Shown: positions 52,120-64,000 of the stretch, piece by piece
How the letters are laid out: the number at the start of each line of letters is the position of its first letter
Position numbering within the stretch: position 1 is the first letter of the stretch
DNA from: Apiotrichum sp. Y4204
Taxonomy: Eukaryota > Basidiomycota > Tremellomycetes > Trichosporonales > Trichosporonaceae
Reading direction: 5' to 3'
NCBI GenBank assembly: GCA_025531455.1
Contig: JAMYHL010000062.1
Location: forward strand, 1-64,000
Length of the DNA: 64,000 bases
Notes under the pieces: model-generated
The model's database searches: none
What the model was told of the DNA's origin: nothing
Seen by the model: the letters and a program-made list of their open reading frames with translations, nothing else
Position numbers and translations under genes: made by a program

Positions 52120-54435
52120 CTACTCGTCCTCGTCGCTGCTCCCGCTGTCGAGCTCGGGGATGGCCTCGTCGTCCGAGTCTTCAGGTGCGGGCGCGAGCGT
52201 CGCGGACAAGGGGGCCGGTGCTGGTGCTGAAGTACCGACAGGCACGGCGCTCGGGACGGACATGAACGGCACGGCGGGGTCGAGTGTCGCTAGCGGAGGT
52301 GCGGCGGCCGCGGCGGAGAGGGCAAGCGGGGCTGGGGGCGTCGGCACTGCAACGGGTATCGGGGGCATAGCCGGCACGGGGAGGGGGGCCGGAGCTGGAG
52401 CTGCTTGGGCCACCACTGACGCAAGAATCGGTGGGAGGACCGGCAGCGGGGCAACAGGAAGAGGCGCGACAGCCGGCAGGGGCATTGCGGGGGGCGCCTC
52501 GTCGACGACCATCTCCTCTTCCTCATCCTCATCCTCATCCAGCTCCCCTCCCTCGCCAGGGAAGATGAACCCCATCTCGCGCCGGAGCTTCTTCTCCTCC
52601 TCGCTCTCGGGCGCAAACATGTGCAGCTGCGCGAGCGGCGGCAGCGGGCGGTGAGCGGGCGGGAGGGCCGGGTGGAGGAGCTCGTTGAAGGCCGCATTCC
52701 TCGCAGCCGTGGCGGGGAGGATGGCGACGAGCAGCGTGCGCACGTCGCGCGCCGTGCCGCTGGATTCGAGGTGGGTCGCCTCCTCGAGCGCGTTATCGAG
52801 GGCGGCCGTGAGCGCGGAATACGACGTCATTCCCGGACGTGCGCGTAGCGCCATATGGAGCGAGAGGTGCAGCCGGATGGAGAAGGTGAGGAGAGCGGGA
52901 GAGAGGAGCGGCGCGGTGTGGAGTTTCGGCGTGAGGTCCAGTGCGGCGAGGACGATGTCTGCCTCGGCCTGGGAGGTTGCGCGCGCGGCGCGCCCCTCCA
53001 GCGTTCCGATCAGTGCGTCTTCCGCTCCGCGCGCGCGCTTCTTGCTCTTCCGTCCGGCGGGGGGAGCTGTCGGTGCCGGCTTTGTATCCAGCAGCGTGCC
53101 CATTACGCCGAGGGAGAAACGCAGTAGGCGGGTGGTGTATTCCACCGGCAGGGTCGCGGCGGGGTATGACTCGAGGAAGAGGCCGTGGAAGCGGAGGAGG
53201 AGGAGACGCGGCTCGGGCATGGTCGGGGGCACGTTCTCGAGTAGGAATACGGTGTGCTCGAGGATCGGGGAGAGGTGGGGCACGAGGTGGTCGCCGACCG
53301 CCGTCGCCGCCGTGAGAAGAAGCAGGCCCGCGCGCCAGAGCTTGGGGAACGCGGACGCGAGGACCGCCTGGTGCGCAGGGCTAATATGCGCTGCAGTGGG
53401 CGTATCAAGCGTGAGGTTCAGCAGGCGGAGCGCAGAGGACACAATCTGCGCGACTGGGATCGGTACGGGACGCGCGGTGGTGAGGCGGAGGAGGGCAAGG
53501 GCAATTTCGGCGTATCCCTCAATGGCAGCGAGGGCGGCGAGCGCGCGCGCGACCGGGTCCAGGGGGAAGGTGGGGAGGGTCGCAGGCGGTGGGAGGGGCG
53601 CCGTGCGCGGGGGTTCTTCCTCCCACGCATCGGCGGCAAGCGCGGAGATACTCGCACAGAGGCCGCCGAGCGCGTCCCGCATCTCGCCGCCCCACGCGCC
53701 AGCGGCGGCAGCCTTCCCACCGCAGAGGTACATGAGCGCGAGCGTCTCGGCCGCAGCGATGCGGAGTGCCTCGGGCGCGTCGTGCGGCGGAAGGCGGAGG
53801 ACGAGCGCCGTAAGTGCCGGGCGGAGGGTGGGGATCGCGGGACGGAACGGCGCGGGGCTCGCGGAGATAAATGCTTGCGTGGAGTCTAGAACGACGTGCT
53901 GAGAGTTAGCGACGGCAGCTTGCGAAACTCACCATGACGCCCCAGTCGCGCGCTTCGAGGGTACGCTCGACAAGCTTGCCCATCGTGACTGCCAGCTTGC
54001 CCATCGCGGGATTGACGACCTCGCGCTCAAAGGCAGGTGCGTGCGGTGCCGACGCAACGAGTGCGCGGGTGAGGGAGAGGAACGCGGGGATTGCGTCTAT
54101 CGGAAGCGTCGTGCCCTGCTGTCAGCTGTATGATATCTCATTTAGCTCACGCCCAAAGAGCCAAGACACGCGGCCATCCACGCCTTTCCATGCGTCGCAG
54201 CGACGTATCCCTCGACATCCTGCGTGATGACCGTCTCGGCGAGGGCGCAGGCTGCTGCCTCGCGGGCGGTGACCGCAGAATTGAGGCGGGTGAGCCACTT
54301 GTTGAGCGGCGCTGGGGGCAGGGCCGAGGTCGATGCAAAGGGCGCGTGGACTGCCACCAGCTCTGCCGCCGCGAAAGAGGGAACGGGGAGCGCGGTTAGC
54401 AAGGAGAGCATGGTCGCGCCTGTTAGTCCCGACAT
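52120..54435 (-). CDS. RIX1: Rix1/PELP1-family pre-60S ribosome assembly factor
   Basis: Nuclear scaffold of the Rix1-Ipi1-Ipi3 complex that drives rotation of the 5S RNP and late 60S maturation with Rea1. Start 54435 (MSGLTGATMLSLLTALPVPS). Exons up to about 54145 and 53905-54115 encode the conserved N-terminal block, LNKWLTRLNSAVTAREAAAC and GKAWMAACLGSLG, followed by a long exon of alpha-helical repeats. The middle includes a nuclear-localisation-like GRKSKKRARG. The C-terminus has an acidic run (ELDEDEDEEEE), then a Pro/Ala-rich stretch and a second acidic end (EDSDDEAIPELDSGSSDEDE), as in PELP1. It is convergent with the methyltransferase gene across 95 bp. Confidence 0.83.
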
Positions 54436-54723
54436 GGTGGATGTTGAGAAATGTTGTCGAGTGTCGAGGTTGCTGAAATCTTGGCCTGCAGCTAAAAAAT
54501 ACCGGCCACCTCCACCCTCCACTTTCGATCAAGTCTGCCGCCCCCAGGTTGTACCCATTCCCATTCCCCCTCTCCTTGTGACCGCTGGTGCATGCAGGAT
54601 GCTACAAGTCTAAATACTCTCAGATGACTCTTCTTCTCTGTCTGTGCGACTCGGTGTTCTTTGCCGCCAGGGTGGATACAGCATGTCGAATTACCTCTCT
54701 TTCGTATCGCTCACACTCTCAGC
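54436..54723. other. Spacer upstream of RIX1 and downstream of ARS2
   Basis: A 288-bp stretch between two minus-strand genes holding the RIX1 promoter. No motif stands out. Confidence 0.35.
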
Positions 54724-57298
54724 CTAGTACGGCAGGCCGCCGTCGCCGGCGCCAGACGGCTCGTCGAGGTCGCGGTAGCTCAGGCGGCCCTTGCGTGCGC
54801 GCGGGTCCTCGCCTCCGGGCGGGGGCGGCGGGAGTCCGGGAACGGCTGCGGCACCAATGGCGGCGCTTGGATCCGCGTCCCGCGTCTGCCCCTTGCTCCC
54901 GCCCACAGCGGATGAGCCGGGCGTGTTGCCCGACATCATCATCTGCATGTGCATCATCATCATCATCTGCTGCTGCATCGCCATGTTGAAGCCCGGCTGG
55001 TTCGCGGCCGCCGGATTGAACATGGCCTTGGTCGGGTTGAACGCCGGAAGAGCCGTTGCCTGTAGCGGCAGCTGGTCGTCGACTGCTGCGGGCGTCTGCG
55101 CTGACGGCTGGATGTGCTGCGGGTCAAGCACAAAGTTGTTGAACACCGTGAGCTGCAATTAGCACCAATCTTGACTACGGTTCACGCCTGCGGCGCCAGC
55201 AACTCACATCATCAATCTTATCCTTGACAACCTCGGGGTGCTTGCTCATAATGTGCTTGATCACAAACTCCGGCGCGCGGAAGAGCTTCATGCACTGCTT
55301 GCACCGGTACTTGTCGGCCTCCTCCTGCTTGATAGACGGGGCTGTCAGACGCTTCGTCTCGTCTTCAATGTCGCGGCCGCAGTAGTCGACGACGTCAACA
55401 TCCTCGGTCAGCGCACGGACCTTGAGGTCGAGGCGCTCAACCCAAAGCTCGTCATTGCTCTTGGTCGGGAACGTGTACTTTTTGCTTGTCGCCTGCGGTG
55501 CGTTGGTCGAGTCGCGGCGCTCTCCCTCGGTTGCTTCCCGCGGCTCCGACTCGTCGCCCTCGCCTTGCGGCTTCTCCTCGTCATCGCCTGTGCGCTCCGT
55601 CTCCGGCTCGGCAACAGTCGTCTCCGCGACAATCGGCTCCGTCTTTGCACGCTGGTGGCCAACGCACTTGCGCTGCAGCTCCTCGGGGAAAGCAGTAGGC
55701 ACGACGCAGTAGTAGCACGAGTTGAGGCCATGCCGCAGATAGGAGAGGTACTGGTCGAGCGTGATCTTTGCCTGAGGGTTAACTGATTACATTCTCGGAA
55801 AACCCACCTTGCGCGTACGCTGCTCCTCGTCGAGGTCCTCGCCATCCAAGCCCTCGCGGACAAGCAAGCGGGTGATCACATCCGCGACGGCCTCTGTGCC
55901 CCGCTCCCGCAGGCCCGGCGCTTCGCTCTTCGCCTCCTTACCCTCGCTCTCCCCTTGCTCCCCCTCGGGCGGTGGTGTGTCCTCGTCCAACAGCTCATCT
56001 TCAAGCGCGACCGCGAGCTCCTTGGCACGGCGCGCGTCGATCTCCAAGCGCTGGAGTGTGCTTGCAACCGAGGGGGTGGTGCGCAGCCGTCCGACAATTG
56101 GGGTCGCGTTCACGCCCATGTGGAAGGTAAAGTTGTCGACCTGCGGTCAGCCCCGATCCTCAGCATATCTCACCTTTGACCCGTCAATTGTAGTGACTGC
56201 CTCGTTCACATCAACGCCGTCCTCATACTGCGCCCATCCGACACGGTGGAAACTACGCTTCGAGGAGGGCTCTGACAGAGCAAGCCACTGGAAACCGGGG
56301 TGCTTTGCAAAGATTGACTCGAGGTCCTTTCGCCCTGTTGATGGCGGGACAGTCTTGACAAACACCTGTCCTGGGCGGGGCGGCACCTCGACGCGTAGGG
56401 GATCGAATGCGTCGTCACCGAGTGCGCGGTTGAGGCCTTCAGGCTCCTCTTGCGGCTCCTTTGTCTCATCTGCATGTCAGATGATGTCAGCCTGTGTAAT
56501 CTCACCTGTCTGGTCAAAATTGACGTCGTCCCACTTGCCGTCTCGCAGCTCGGTAATGTACTGCTGGACACAGGGCACCCGGCCCTGCCGGTTCACACGC
56601 AGCCGCAGGGCGGCAGCTTCTTCCGACGGAGAATACCGCTCCTTGAACCAGGCCTCGTCGCGGTGTGTCAAGTAGATGGTGAAGAGCTAACTATCAGCAT
56701 GGTTCAAGAAGAGCTTCGTAGTCCCGTGCTAGCTCATGACCTACCTGTCGCGACGTAAACTCCTTCCTGTACCGCTCATAACGCTTCGCCATTCCGTGCT
56801 TCTCGAGGAGCACGGATTCCGGAAGGATACCCTTCTCGACGTCGGTGCGGATCTTTCTCAGGTCCTCGTCGTCATCGCGCGCCGTCTGCGGATGTGACTG
56901 GCGGAACCACTCGGCAAACTGCTTAAAGTTGAGCAAGTTCTCGAGGCTCGCGGGGTCGGGGAGAAGGGAGGGATTGCGGTAGCGTCCCGGCGGGGAGGGC
57001 GAGCGGTGGCGCGGGCGCGTGTAGGGATATGACGGGGAGGGCGAGCGGCGCCGCTTCCGGTCTGCATGTGAGCGACGCGTCGGGATGTCATTCTTCAAGT
57101 TCACGCACCATAATCATCTGCCCAGCGCTCGTCCTCGCGCCGCCCGTCGTAGTGCCGGTCCGACGGGCCCTCGTAGCCGCCGCGGTACGGCGAGTCGTAC
57201 TCGTGCCGTGACGGGAATCCGCCGCTGCGCTCGCGTTCCGGCGAGCGCATGGGCGATCCGCCGCTCTCTGGCCTCATCGGAAGGCCGTGCCCGGACAT
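54724..57298 (-). CDS. ARS2: Ars2/Serrate family RNA-processing factor
   Basis: Links the nuclear cap-binding complex to RNA 3'-end processing, export or degradation; Pir2 is the fission-yeast orthologue. The start at 57298 gives an Arg/Ser/Gly-rich N-terminus (GGFPSRHEYDSPYRGGYEGP) and an RS-like patch (DRKRRRSPSPSYPYTRPRHR). Then come the SERRATE N-terminal domain (FAEWFRQSHPQT, EKHGMAKRYERYRKEF), and TIYLTHRDEAWFKERYSPSE. The RRM-like core follows (VFVKTVPPSTGRKDLESIF, GWAQYEDGVDVNEA), then a helical domain with AKITLDQYLSYLRHGLN. The C2H2 finger of the Ars2 C-domain reads CKQCMKLFRAPEFVIKHIMS. A Met/Gln-rich low-complexity stretch and the family's C-terminal YRDLDEP motif end it. Seven or so short introns are inferred. 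Confidence 0.9.
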
Positions 57299-58793
57299 GT
57301 TGGATGCGTTTCGGAGGAGCAAAGAAGGTCTCGAGTTGATGGAGAGGTTGTGCAGCGTCGGCAAAGTGGTAAAATGGAATGTCCTGTGGGCGGTGCTCTG
57401 GCGGTATGGTGCTTCTTTCGCGCGTCCTTTTCCAATCTCGACGCTTTCGGCGATGGGTGGACGTCTAGTTGCGCCGAACGAGCAAAGGGCGATGTTGCTT
57501 TCCGATTATTCGCGGCCCGCGCTTCCCCACTCTCCTCGACAAGGGATAGTGACAGAGAGTAATGGGGGCTTTGATGCGTTGCTGATTTGGTTGTTTACGC
57601 GACCAGACGGCTGAATATGGGCGGAGTTGTTCGAGAGCGCGCGTGAAGGTGGTGGACGAGACGAGATTGAGAATGCGGTGTGGTGGTGGTCGGGTGGTGC
57701 AAGCCGCTTCAGTCAGCGCGGCACAGCCAGCCAACCTGGGCGGGGCGTGGCGTGTTCTGCCACCAAGGGGTGGGTTCGGCCAGAGGCCAGGCGCCAGGCT
57801 CTCTCTGGTCTCTCTGGTCCGCAGGGCTCCGCCGCTCCAGGCGCCAGGCTCTGCTCGCGTGGCAGTGGCCGCTTTCTCCGGCGTTGTGGCACATCCGAGG
57901 CCAAGCACGGAGAGTGCCGGAACCAAATTATTACCTCACGCGAAATAGCCGAAAGGGGCCCCGCGGGTAAAGGACCATCCCCATATCCGAGCTCCTGCAC
58001 CTGCGACGAAGTGACGTACAGACGCGTCCAGCTAGACCCAGCGATCCAGCGAGGATGAGTCGGCCCCGGATCACCGGTGGTCTGTGCAGGAAGGAGGGGC
58101 GCAGCGAGTGTCGGCAATCAGCAGTTCGAAAATGATTGCACGCGTTCGATATTCCTGGCGGGACAGGCCGCCTCTCAAGGGCCAGGATTGGAGTTTGGCG
58201 CGTATCAGGAGCTCAGGAGTGAGATGAGGTGGGGAGCGAGACGCACTCGCGCGGCACTCTAGTGTCCGCTCACAAGGTCGCTCGGCTTGCTCCGTCACGG
58301 TGCATGGCTGTAGAACGTGTAGAAGCCAGTTCATTGATTTCGAATATGTGCTATCAGTGGCCTAAGGGGCGATCATAGATCGTAGAGACAGGCAGGAGGA
58401 GATATATTCATCTTTCTGGGATTGGCGATTGGCTGGCTTCTCAACACGCATGGTAGCAACCGAGGATGAATCACATGCATGGAGTAGTTCAGCTTCGCGG
58501 CTTCAGAGACTCGAGAGAGGCTCTCCGGCCGCAGTCGAGTCTGGCCGCCAGCGCCTACCCAGCCAATACGATGCAATCTCGCTGGCCACAGCAGCCAGGG
58601 CAGCCTGGTCTGCCTGGAGCCCCCGCTTGCTTGTCGTCATCCCCCTTCGCTCATCGTCGCTCAGTGCTGGCTATAACCATCATTGTGTCAACAACCAACC
58701 CCCCATCTTGTGCCCCCTCCCGTTCTCACATCAATACCTATTCCCAGCACTTGCAACACCCATATCACTCGTACCTACCCCCTCGCCACCGCT
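57299..58793. other. Divergent intergenic region between ARS2 and NIPSNAP genes
   Basis: About 1.5 kb. A 13-base block (ccaggcgccaggc) occurs twice near 57787 and 57838. The right end is C/A-rich, as in a fungal 5' leader. No gene is recognised. Confidence 0.45.
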
Positions 58794-59996
58794 ATGCTCC
58801 GCCGCTCGCTCGTTAGCGGGCCCATCACCCCCACCAGGGCACTCGCCCTCGCCCACCGTGGCCTCCGCACCACCGCGGCCGTCGCCGACCCGGCTCCCAC
58901 GTCGTCCGGCGAGGCTCCCCAGCAGACCAGCTCGGCATCCTCAGGATTCCTCGGCGTGAGTGGCAAATCGCCCTCTGAATCTCGCTCCTCGCGCTCACTC
59001 TCTCAGTCCCTCCTGTACGGCTCCGAGGCCGCCCGCGCAGAAGGTGACGTCAAGTCCGAGCAGCACTCCAAGCTGGTCGGCCGCGGCAAGTACGTCCACG
59101 AGAAGATCACCCACGCCGTCATTCCATCGCACCGCGACGCGTACCTCGAGGCTGCCGAGGCGTACTTCAACACACTCGTAAAGGACAGCCCCGAGCTCGG
59201 TGGCGTCAAGCTCACCGGGTCATGGGAGACCATCATTGGCTCTGTCGGTAACTTTACCCACATCCTCGAATACGAGGGCCACGGCGGCTACGACCGGACG
59301 CGCAGGGCTGCTCTCAAACACAAGGTGCGCCAGCTCTCTGAGACGACTGAGATGGGTTGTTCTGGAACTGTATTCAGCGCGGTTACTCACGCCAACAGAC
59401 CCTGCAGGAACAGCTGAACAAGATGCTCCCCCACCTCCAGAGCCGCCAGCACCAGATGGTGTCCGAGTTTTCCTTCTGGCCGTCGTCCCCGCCCCACGAT
59501 AGCGGTTACCCGGACGGCGGCATCTTTGAGATGCGCACGTACCAGCTCCAGCCGGGCAAGCTGCTCGAGTGGGAGGCCGCATGGCGCCGAGGACTCGAGG
59601 CCCGGAAGCGCTTTGTCGTAAGTAGCGTGTACTTAACCGCATGCTTGGCCGCGGCTCCACCGCCTGTACAGTGATTGACTTGCAGCAACCTGTCGGTGCT
59701 TTCTTTGCGCAGATCGGACAGCTCCATGAGGGTAAGTGTCGGCCGCTTCGAGTCATTCCAGCTTCATCTTGCTAACCCTTCAGTGCACCACATCTGGCAG
59801 TACCCGGACCTCGAGACGCGCAAGAAGACACGAGAGCAGACCTGGACGGTCAGCACCTGGGCGGACACAGTCCAGGAGGTGAGTTCCGCTGACGTGCATC
59901 CACCCCCAGCCGTCCACTAACACTCAGACGGTCAAGTTGACGAAGACGATGGAGAACTGCATGATGGTGCCGTGCAAGTGGAGCCCGTTGCGGTAG
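58794..59996 (+). CDS. NIPSNAP-family mitochondrial protein
   Basis: Six exons (58794-58955, 59007-59324, 59399-59617, 59686-59731, 59784-59878, 59928-59996) splice in frame to 302 residues. The N-terminus is a mitochondrial presequence (MLRRSLVSGPITPTRALALA). Two ferredoxin-like NIPSNAP repeats follow: the first with HAVIPSHRDAYLEAAEAYF and GSWETIIGSVGNFTHILEYE, the second with IFEMRTYQLQPGKLLEWEAA, VGAFFAQIGQLHEVHHIWQY, and RTW-type ending KLTKTMENCMMVPCKWSPL. Human NIPSNAP1/2 are mitochondrial matrix proteins that act as mitophagy signals; in fungi the role is open. Confidence 0.9.
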
Positions 59997-61024
59997 ACGG
60001 GGCATGGTCGATCATGGTCGACGCGCCGAGTCACGAGTCACACAACGGCAACCCTGCATCAAGGTGGATTCCCGGGACTGATTGTAGATATTATCGGATT
60101 GGAAGTGCGAGCGAGCGAGCACGAGCCCAAGGCAATGTTGGAATGAATCTCATGGACTAAGAGGTGCTAATCACGCGGCAGGATTGGAATGCTCATCGCT
60201 TACTGTCCTCCGTCTACAGTGAAGTGTTCGCTGCTCACAGTCTTTAACGCCTAAGGGCTCCTCCTGCAGCCTGGACTGACTAGCATGGTTGCGAGACGTG
60301 GGGTCGACCAGTGCAGGATCTGAAGATCGCAAGATCGCAGGATCGCAGGATCCCAGGCGGAGCGCCCCAAACCGTGTTGATATCGTGTTGATATACTGAT
60401 ATCTTGCTGACAACGCCTCGATCGCGCGTCGATCGCGCCGTGTTCCCCACCATCGAATGCAAGCCCCTTGCAACCCCTTGGCCTTTGGGTACTTGGGTCG
60501 AGCTTGCGCGCTCGCAGGCGATCAGCCTGTCAGGCGATCAGCCTGTCTCTTCGCTTAGGAGCGACCTCACCATGCCTCATCACGATCATCACGCGTTATG
60601 CGCCCATGGACCCTGATCAGCGCGACCATCGACCACGCCAACAGCAACAGTCCACGAAGATCCAGTCAGCTATGGAAGCCTCGAGTACTTATGAAGCGGC
60701 GAAAAAGTGTCTTCCCTCTGTGCCTCTGTCAGTGCGAGGGAAAATTCCGTTTCTATGTCAGCGCGGCTTTCGCGTTACCCACCCGGTTTCTTCTGGGACG
60801 TATCAGCCCTCGGTTGGCCCCTCCTATTCTTTCACTAATTTACCTTGTTGTCGTTGACATTTCATCTTTCCTCATCATCCGTTTCCCTCTCCTCACCACC
60901 ATTGACGTCAAACTCACGATCACTGTAGCTCACTGTCATTTTTAGGCCTGTTAGAAGTTTACATTCACCATACTCACCACTTATTTTCAGTTGTAGAACT
61001 CCACCTTCCTCCATCCTCCCCTTC
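59997..61024. other. Intergenic region, no gene recognised
   Basis: About 1 kb between two plus-strand genes. It includes a stretch of direct repeats around 60314-60352 (aagatcgcaggatcgcagga) and 60525-60545 (gcgatcagcctgtcag twice). It holds the NIPSNAP 3' flank and the promoter of the coiled-coil gene. Confidence 0.45.
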
Positions 61025-64000
61025 ATGGCGGGCACTCCGATGCCAAACCGGCGCGGCGCCGGCTCCATTGCCTTCACCTTCGCGAACGGGCAGACCCCGA
61101 GCCGCATCTCAAAAATGGCGCAGACGACCCCCCTCCCCGTCCCCCGCCGCGACCCTCCCCAGGCGGAACCCCACCTTCCTCCCGCGACGCAGCAGCCGCG
61201 CAAGCTTCCCCCTCAGAAACCAGACCACTTCCCACAAACCCAAGCCCAGAAGGCGCGCGGCTTCGGTGCCCGGGCACGTGCCAAGACCACTGATCACCGC
61301 CCGAACACCACCCCGCCCGAGAACTCGCCTGGCGGGTATACCTTTGCACAGGAGGAAGACGGCGCGTCGATTGACCCTCCGGGCTTTGGCCGGGACCAGC
61401 TCCAGGAACATGAGTACGATCGCCCGTTTGCCACCCAGCCCGAGTTTGGCGGGTACGACCGAGACGGGTATGAATCGCCTGCCGAGTTTGGGGCGCGGCC
61501 TCCTGGCCGCCAGGCGCAGAATACGCACGCGCGACGTCCCAGTGCTACTCAGCATGCTGGTGGATTTGGGGGGAATGTTAAGAGCTACGAAGATCGCGAA
61601 GTAGCTCACTCTCTCAGGAATCAGTTTCATCCGGGCGGGTTCCACGGCTCTGAGAGCGACGAACAGGAAAACCACTTTGGCCGCGAACGCCCCGCTACGC
61701 AGCCCTCTACCTCGTCCGGTGTCGAGGATTTTATCCGGTCATTCCGTACATCTGCGAAGGCAGCAGAGGAGTCTGTGGGTTATGTGGCAGGGCAGATTTT
61801 AACCCGCAGAAACGCGAGAATGATAGACTGCGATCACAGCTGGGCTCCATCACCCAAGAAAACGATACCCTGAAGGCAGAACTCGAGTTCATCCAAGACT
61901 CACACCAGCGGGCGCAATCCGAGCAGCAGAAGACCCTCAAACGGACTGAGCAAGAACTGCAGGCCCTTCAGCGCGAGCACAAGCTGTATCGAGAACGCGT
62001 GCACGCTGCTACGAACAAGATCAAGGCCACGTATGGAATGAGTTGGAATAAGGCTAACGCACAGCGCCGCATCTCGAGACGCGCAGCTGCACAAACTGAC
62101 CCAGCTGTCTCAGTGCAAGAGAGACGAGCATGATGCCCTTGTGGCGGCTAAGGAAGTCTTTGACGACATCCTCCGCGACCTTCGCGCACAACAGCAGAAC
62201 TCTGCAAAGCGACTTGAAGCTGCTCATGAAGAATTTGATAATTGCAAGCGTGCGATTCTTGGGCAAGAGGCGGAGTTTGGAAAGCTCGAACGCACCAATA
62301 CCCATCTTCAAGACCGTCTCGAGGAACTCAAGTTGAAGTGAGTATATGTTCCACTGACAGCATTAACGTAGCCACCCTGGACTTCCGACAGCCGACTTCC
62401 TCACTAAGGTGTTTGGCGACGATCCAGTTGCATACCGCGACCTCTGTGAAAAGGTCAAGGAACAGGACGAGCAGCTTGCGCAGTTCCGCATACGAATCGA
62501 CGATGACCTCAAGATCATCGACACGCTTCGAGAGCGGCTCAGTGTCACCAAGGAGGAGCTTACTCAAACAACTGCGAGCCTGGAGACGGCAGAAACCTTC
62601 CTAGCGAAGGTCGGTAAAGAGAAGCAGATGTAGGTGGTACATTAACCATTGCCTTCTAACCACCCAGTGCGGAAGAAGATAAGAAGAATTTAGAAACGCA
62701 GCTCGCCGCCGTTCGCGCCATGCTCACGAAAGAGCGCGACATCTACCAAGAGGAGCGCACGAAATTTGACGACGAGCGCGTTGCGCTGCAAAAGGAACGC
62801 GACCAGTTCAAGCATGAGCGCATCAAGTGGGAGACGGAAAATGGTGAACTCAAAGAAGCCCTCACAGCCACCAAGGCATCGTGGGATACCACTGCGGTCA
62901 ACTTTGAGGCGCAAGAGAAGAAGTGGGAGCAAGAGGAGAGGAAAGCAGAGGCACAAGCCGCGGCACTACGGGGGGAGATTGATTCGTGGAAGGACCAAGC
63001 CAACGCCGCGGTGCGCGACAAGGAGAGGGCTGAGGCGCAGGCCGAGGAGCGATTGGTGCGTCATGAGGGGTGAACGAGTACTGATATCATAGAACCAGAT
63101 CCACCAACTGCGTGCCAAACTCGACGAGGAGAGGTCTCGCGCCAAACGGGCGGAGATGTCCCAAGATGTTCTCCAAGAGCAGCTTCTAAAGTTTGAAAAG
63201 ACGTCGAAGAACCTCGAGACACGGCTTATTGCTTTGACGACCAAGACCGCAGAAGACACCGGTCCTCTGATGAGTAAGGTAAGAGATGACTAACAAGTGA
63301 TGCTTCGTCTCACATCAGGTCTCCGAGCTGGAAGCGCGACTTGAGGAGAGGGAGATGGCCATTCAAGTCTTGCAGATTGACCTAGACGGCGCCAAGGAGA
63401 CTGAGATGAACATGTCCAACGCCAAAGACGACTTGGAGCAACAGGTGAGGAACTGTTATTGCTGTTGCTGATGGAAGCTGCAAATGGCTCTGGCTGAGAA
63501 AGCGGAGCTCGAGAATAATGCCAAGGTGGGTGTTATCCTGTCCTTAGCTCACGACAGCAACGCGAGAAGGAGAAGGATGGAAGAACCACGGTCGAACGAT
63601 ACAAAGAGGGCAGGCTGGTGAGTGAGAGCCAGATATATATCGTTAAACATTTGCTGACCCTCAGACTGAGGACGAGAAGGCATTCTACAAGCTTATCATT
63701 GGTTTGTGCCTTCAGGGACGCGTCTGACAATGCAGCTGAGGGTAGCAAGACGTTAACCGAAAAGGATAACAAGATCATCGAGGTATGTACGGCCCGCGAT
63801 AGATGAGTCTCCGGCTGACAGCAGTTGCAAAATAGTTTGCGCAAAGCACTCTCGCCCAGCAAGAAATCCAAGACGAGTAGTAATGCCAAGAGCAAGCAAG
63901 CTGCTAGTCCTGCAACGCCTGCCAAGGGTATTGGACCCACTGATGCCCAGCCTGTGGGTACCTGTTGTCTATCTGGGCATACACTCCCTCAGGCCACTGA
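61025..64000 (+). CDS. Long coiled-coil protein, 3' end beyond the window
   Basis: The first exon (61025 to about 61745) encodes a disordered Pro/Gln/Arg-rich N-terminus with a basic patch and short motif SRISKM. An inferred 50-nt intron (GTACAT...GGGCAG) leads into heptad-rich exons: FNPQKRENDRLRSQLG, LKAELEFIQDSHQRAQSEQQ, LTKERDIYQEERTKFDDERV, IDSWKDQANAAVRDKERAEA, and more. At least seven short introns break the long coil. The last visible exon has a basic, Ser/Lys-rich segment (KALSPSKKSKTSSNAKSKQA) and is followed by a GTGGGT...CTCAG intron near the edge, so the C-terminus is missing. It may be a spindle, septum or structural scaffold protein; no domain fixes the function. Confidence 0.72.

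Noticed and set aside
52120..53733. Separate gene starting at MYLCGG for the Rix1 C-terminal part
   Set aside because: Upstream exons on the same strand splice in frame and supply the conserved Rix1 N-terminal block, so this is one gene.
57465..58117. Frames on both strands upstream of the NIPSNAP gene
   Set aside because: They arise from GC-rich duplicated segments (ccaggcgccaggc) and read as low-complexity Arg/Pro/Gly sequence.
1..64000. CRISPR array, bacterial operon or prophage
   Set aside because: The window is plainly eukaryotic: spliceosomal introns, GPI and mitochondrial signals, and no evenly spaced direct-repeat array with unique spacers.

Overview
The window comes from a GC-rich filamentous or yeast-like fungus. 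The gene set (Ars2/Serrate, Rix1, Hal2/Met22, Atp15, a Cryptococcus-type chitin deacetylase, OSCA/CSC1 channel), the many 30-60 nt GT-AG introns, the pyrimidine-rich 5' flanks and the strong C/G third-position bias point to a tremellomycete basidiomycete, most like the Trichosporonales. That placement is inference; no marker gene was searched.

Left third (1-23400): a partial gene at the edge, ATP15, a CSC1/OSCA-like channel, a lactose-permease-type sugar transporter, MET22/HAL2, a 1464-residue hydrophilic Gly/Thr/His repeat protein in one exon, and a GPI-type chitin deacetylase, all on the minus strand and spaced by 0.3-2.2 kb. An intronless plus-strand gene at 22863 encodes a bacterial-type EVE (UPF0310) protein and is a candidate for horizontal transfer.

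Middle (23689-39609): a head-to-tail array of divergent BTB/POZ-like paralogues, all on the minus strand. There are seven apparently intact copies, one relic, and one copy split by a complete Ty1/copia LTR retrotransposon (31315-36417). The element has identical-length LTRs with one mismatch seen, an exact 5-bp target duplication and an uninterrupted 1418-codon Gag-Pol, so the insertion is recent. The paralogues share an unusual exon plan: a very short first exon, an ultra-short (31-40 nt) first intron, a second junction in phase 2 and a very short last exon. This array, its disruption, and the palindrome-rich LTRs with AG...CT ends are the most unusual parts of the window.

Right third (39947-64000): compact housekeeping genes. 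In order: TMEM14-family protein, RNF10/Mag2 RING protein, a degenerate mitochondrial DEAD-box protein, DUF1275 membrane protein, Gtt1-like glutathione transferase, ADAL-type deaminase, a METTL21-like methyltransferase, Rix1, Ars2, a NIPSNAP protein, and the 5' part of a long coiled-coil protein that runs off the window. Several serve RNA metabolism and translation (Ars2, Rix1, RNF10-like, METTL21-like) or mitochondria (DEAD-box, NIPSNAP, TMEM14; Atp15 on the left). I see no operon-like logic beyond shared divergent promoters and short convergent 3' spacers.

Exon boundaries were read by eye from GT-AG signals, reading frame and family resemblance. No alignment or splice prediction was run.
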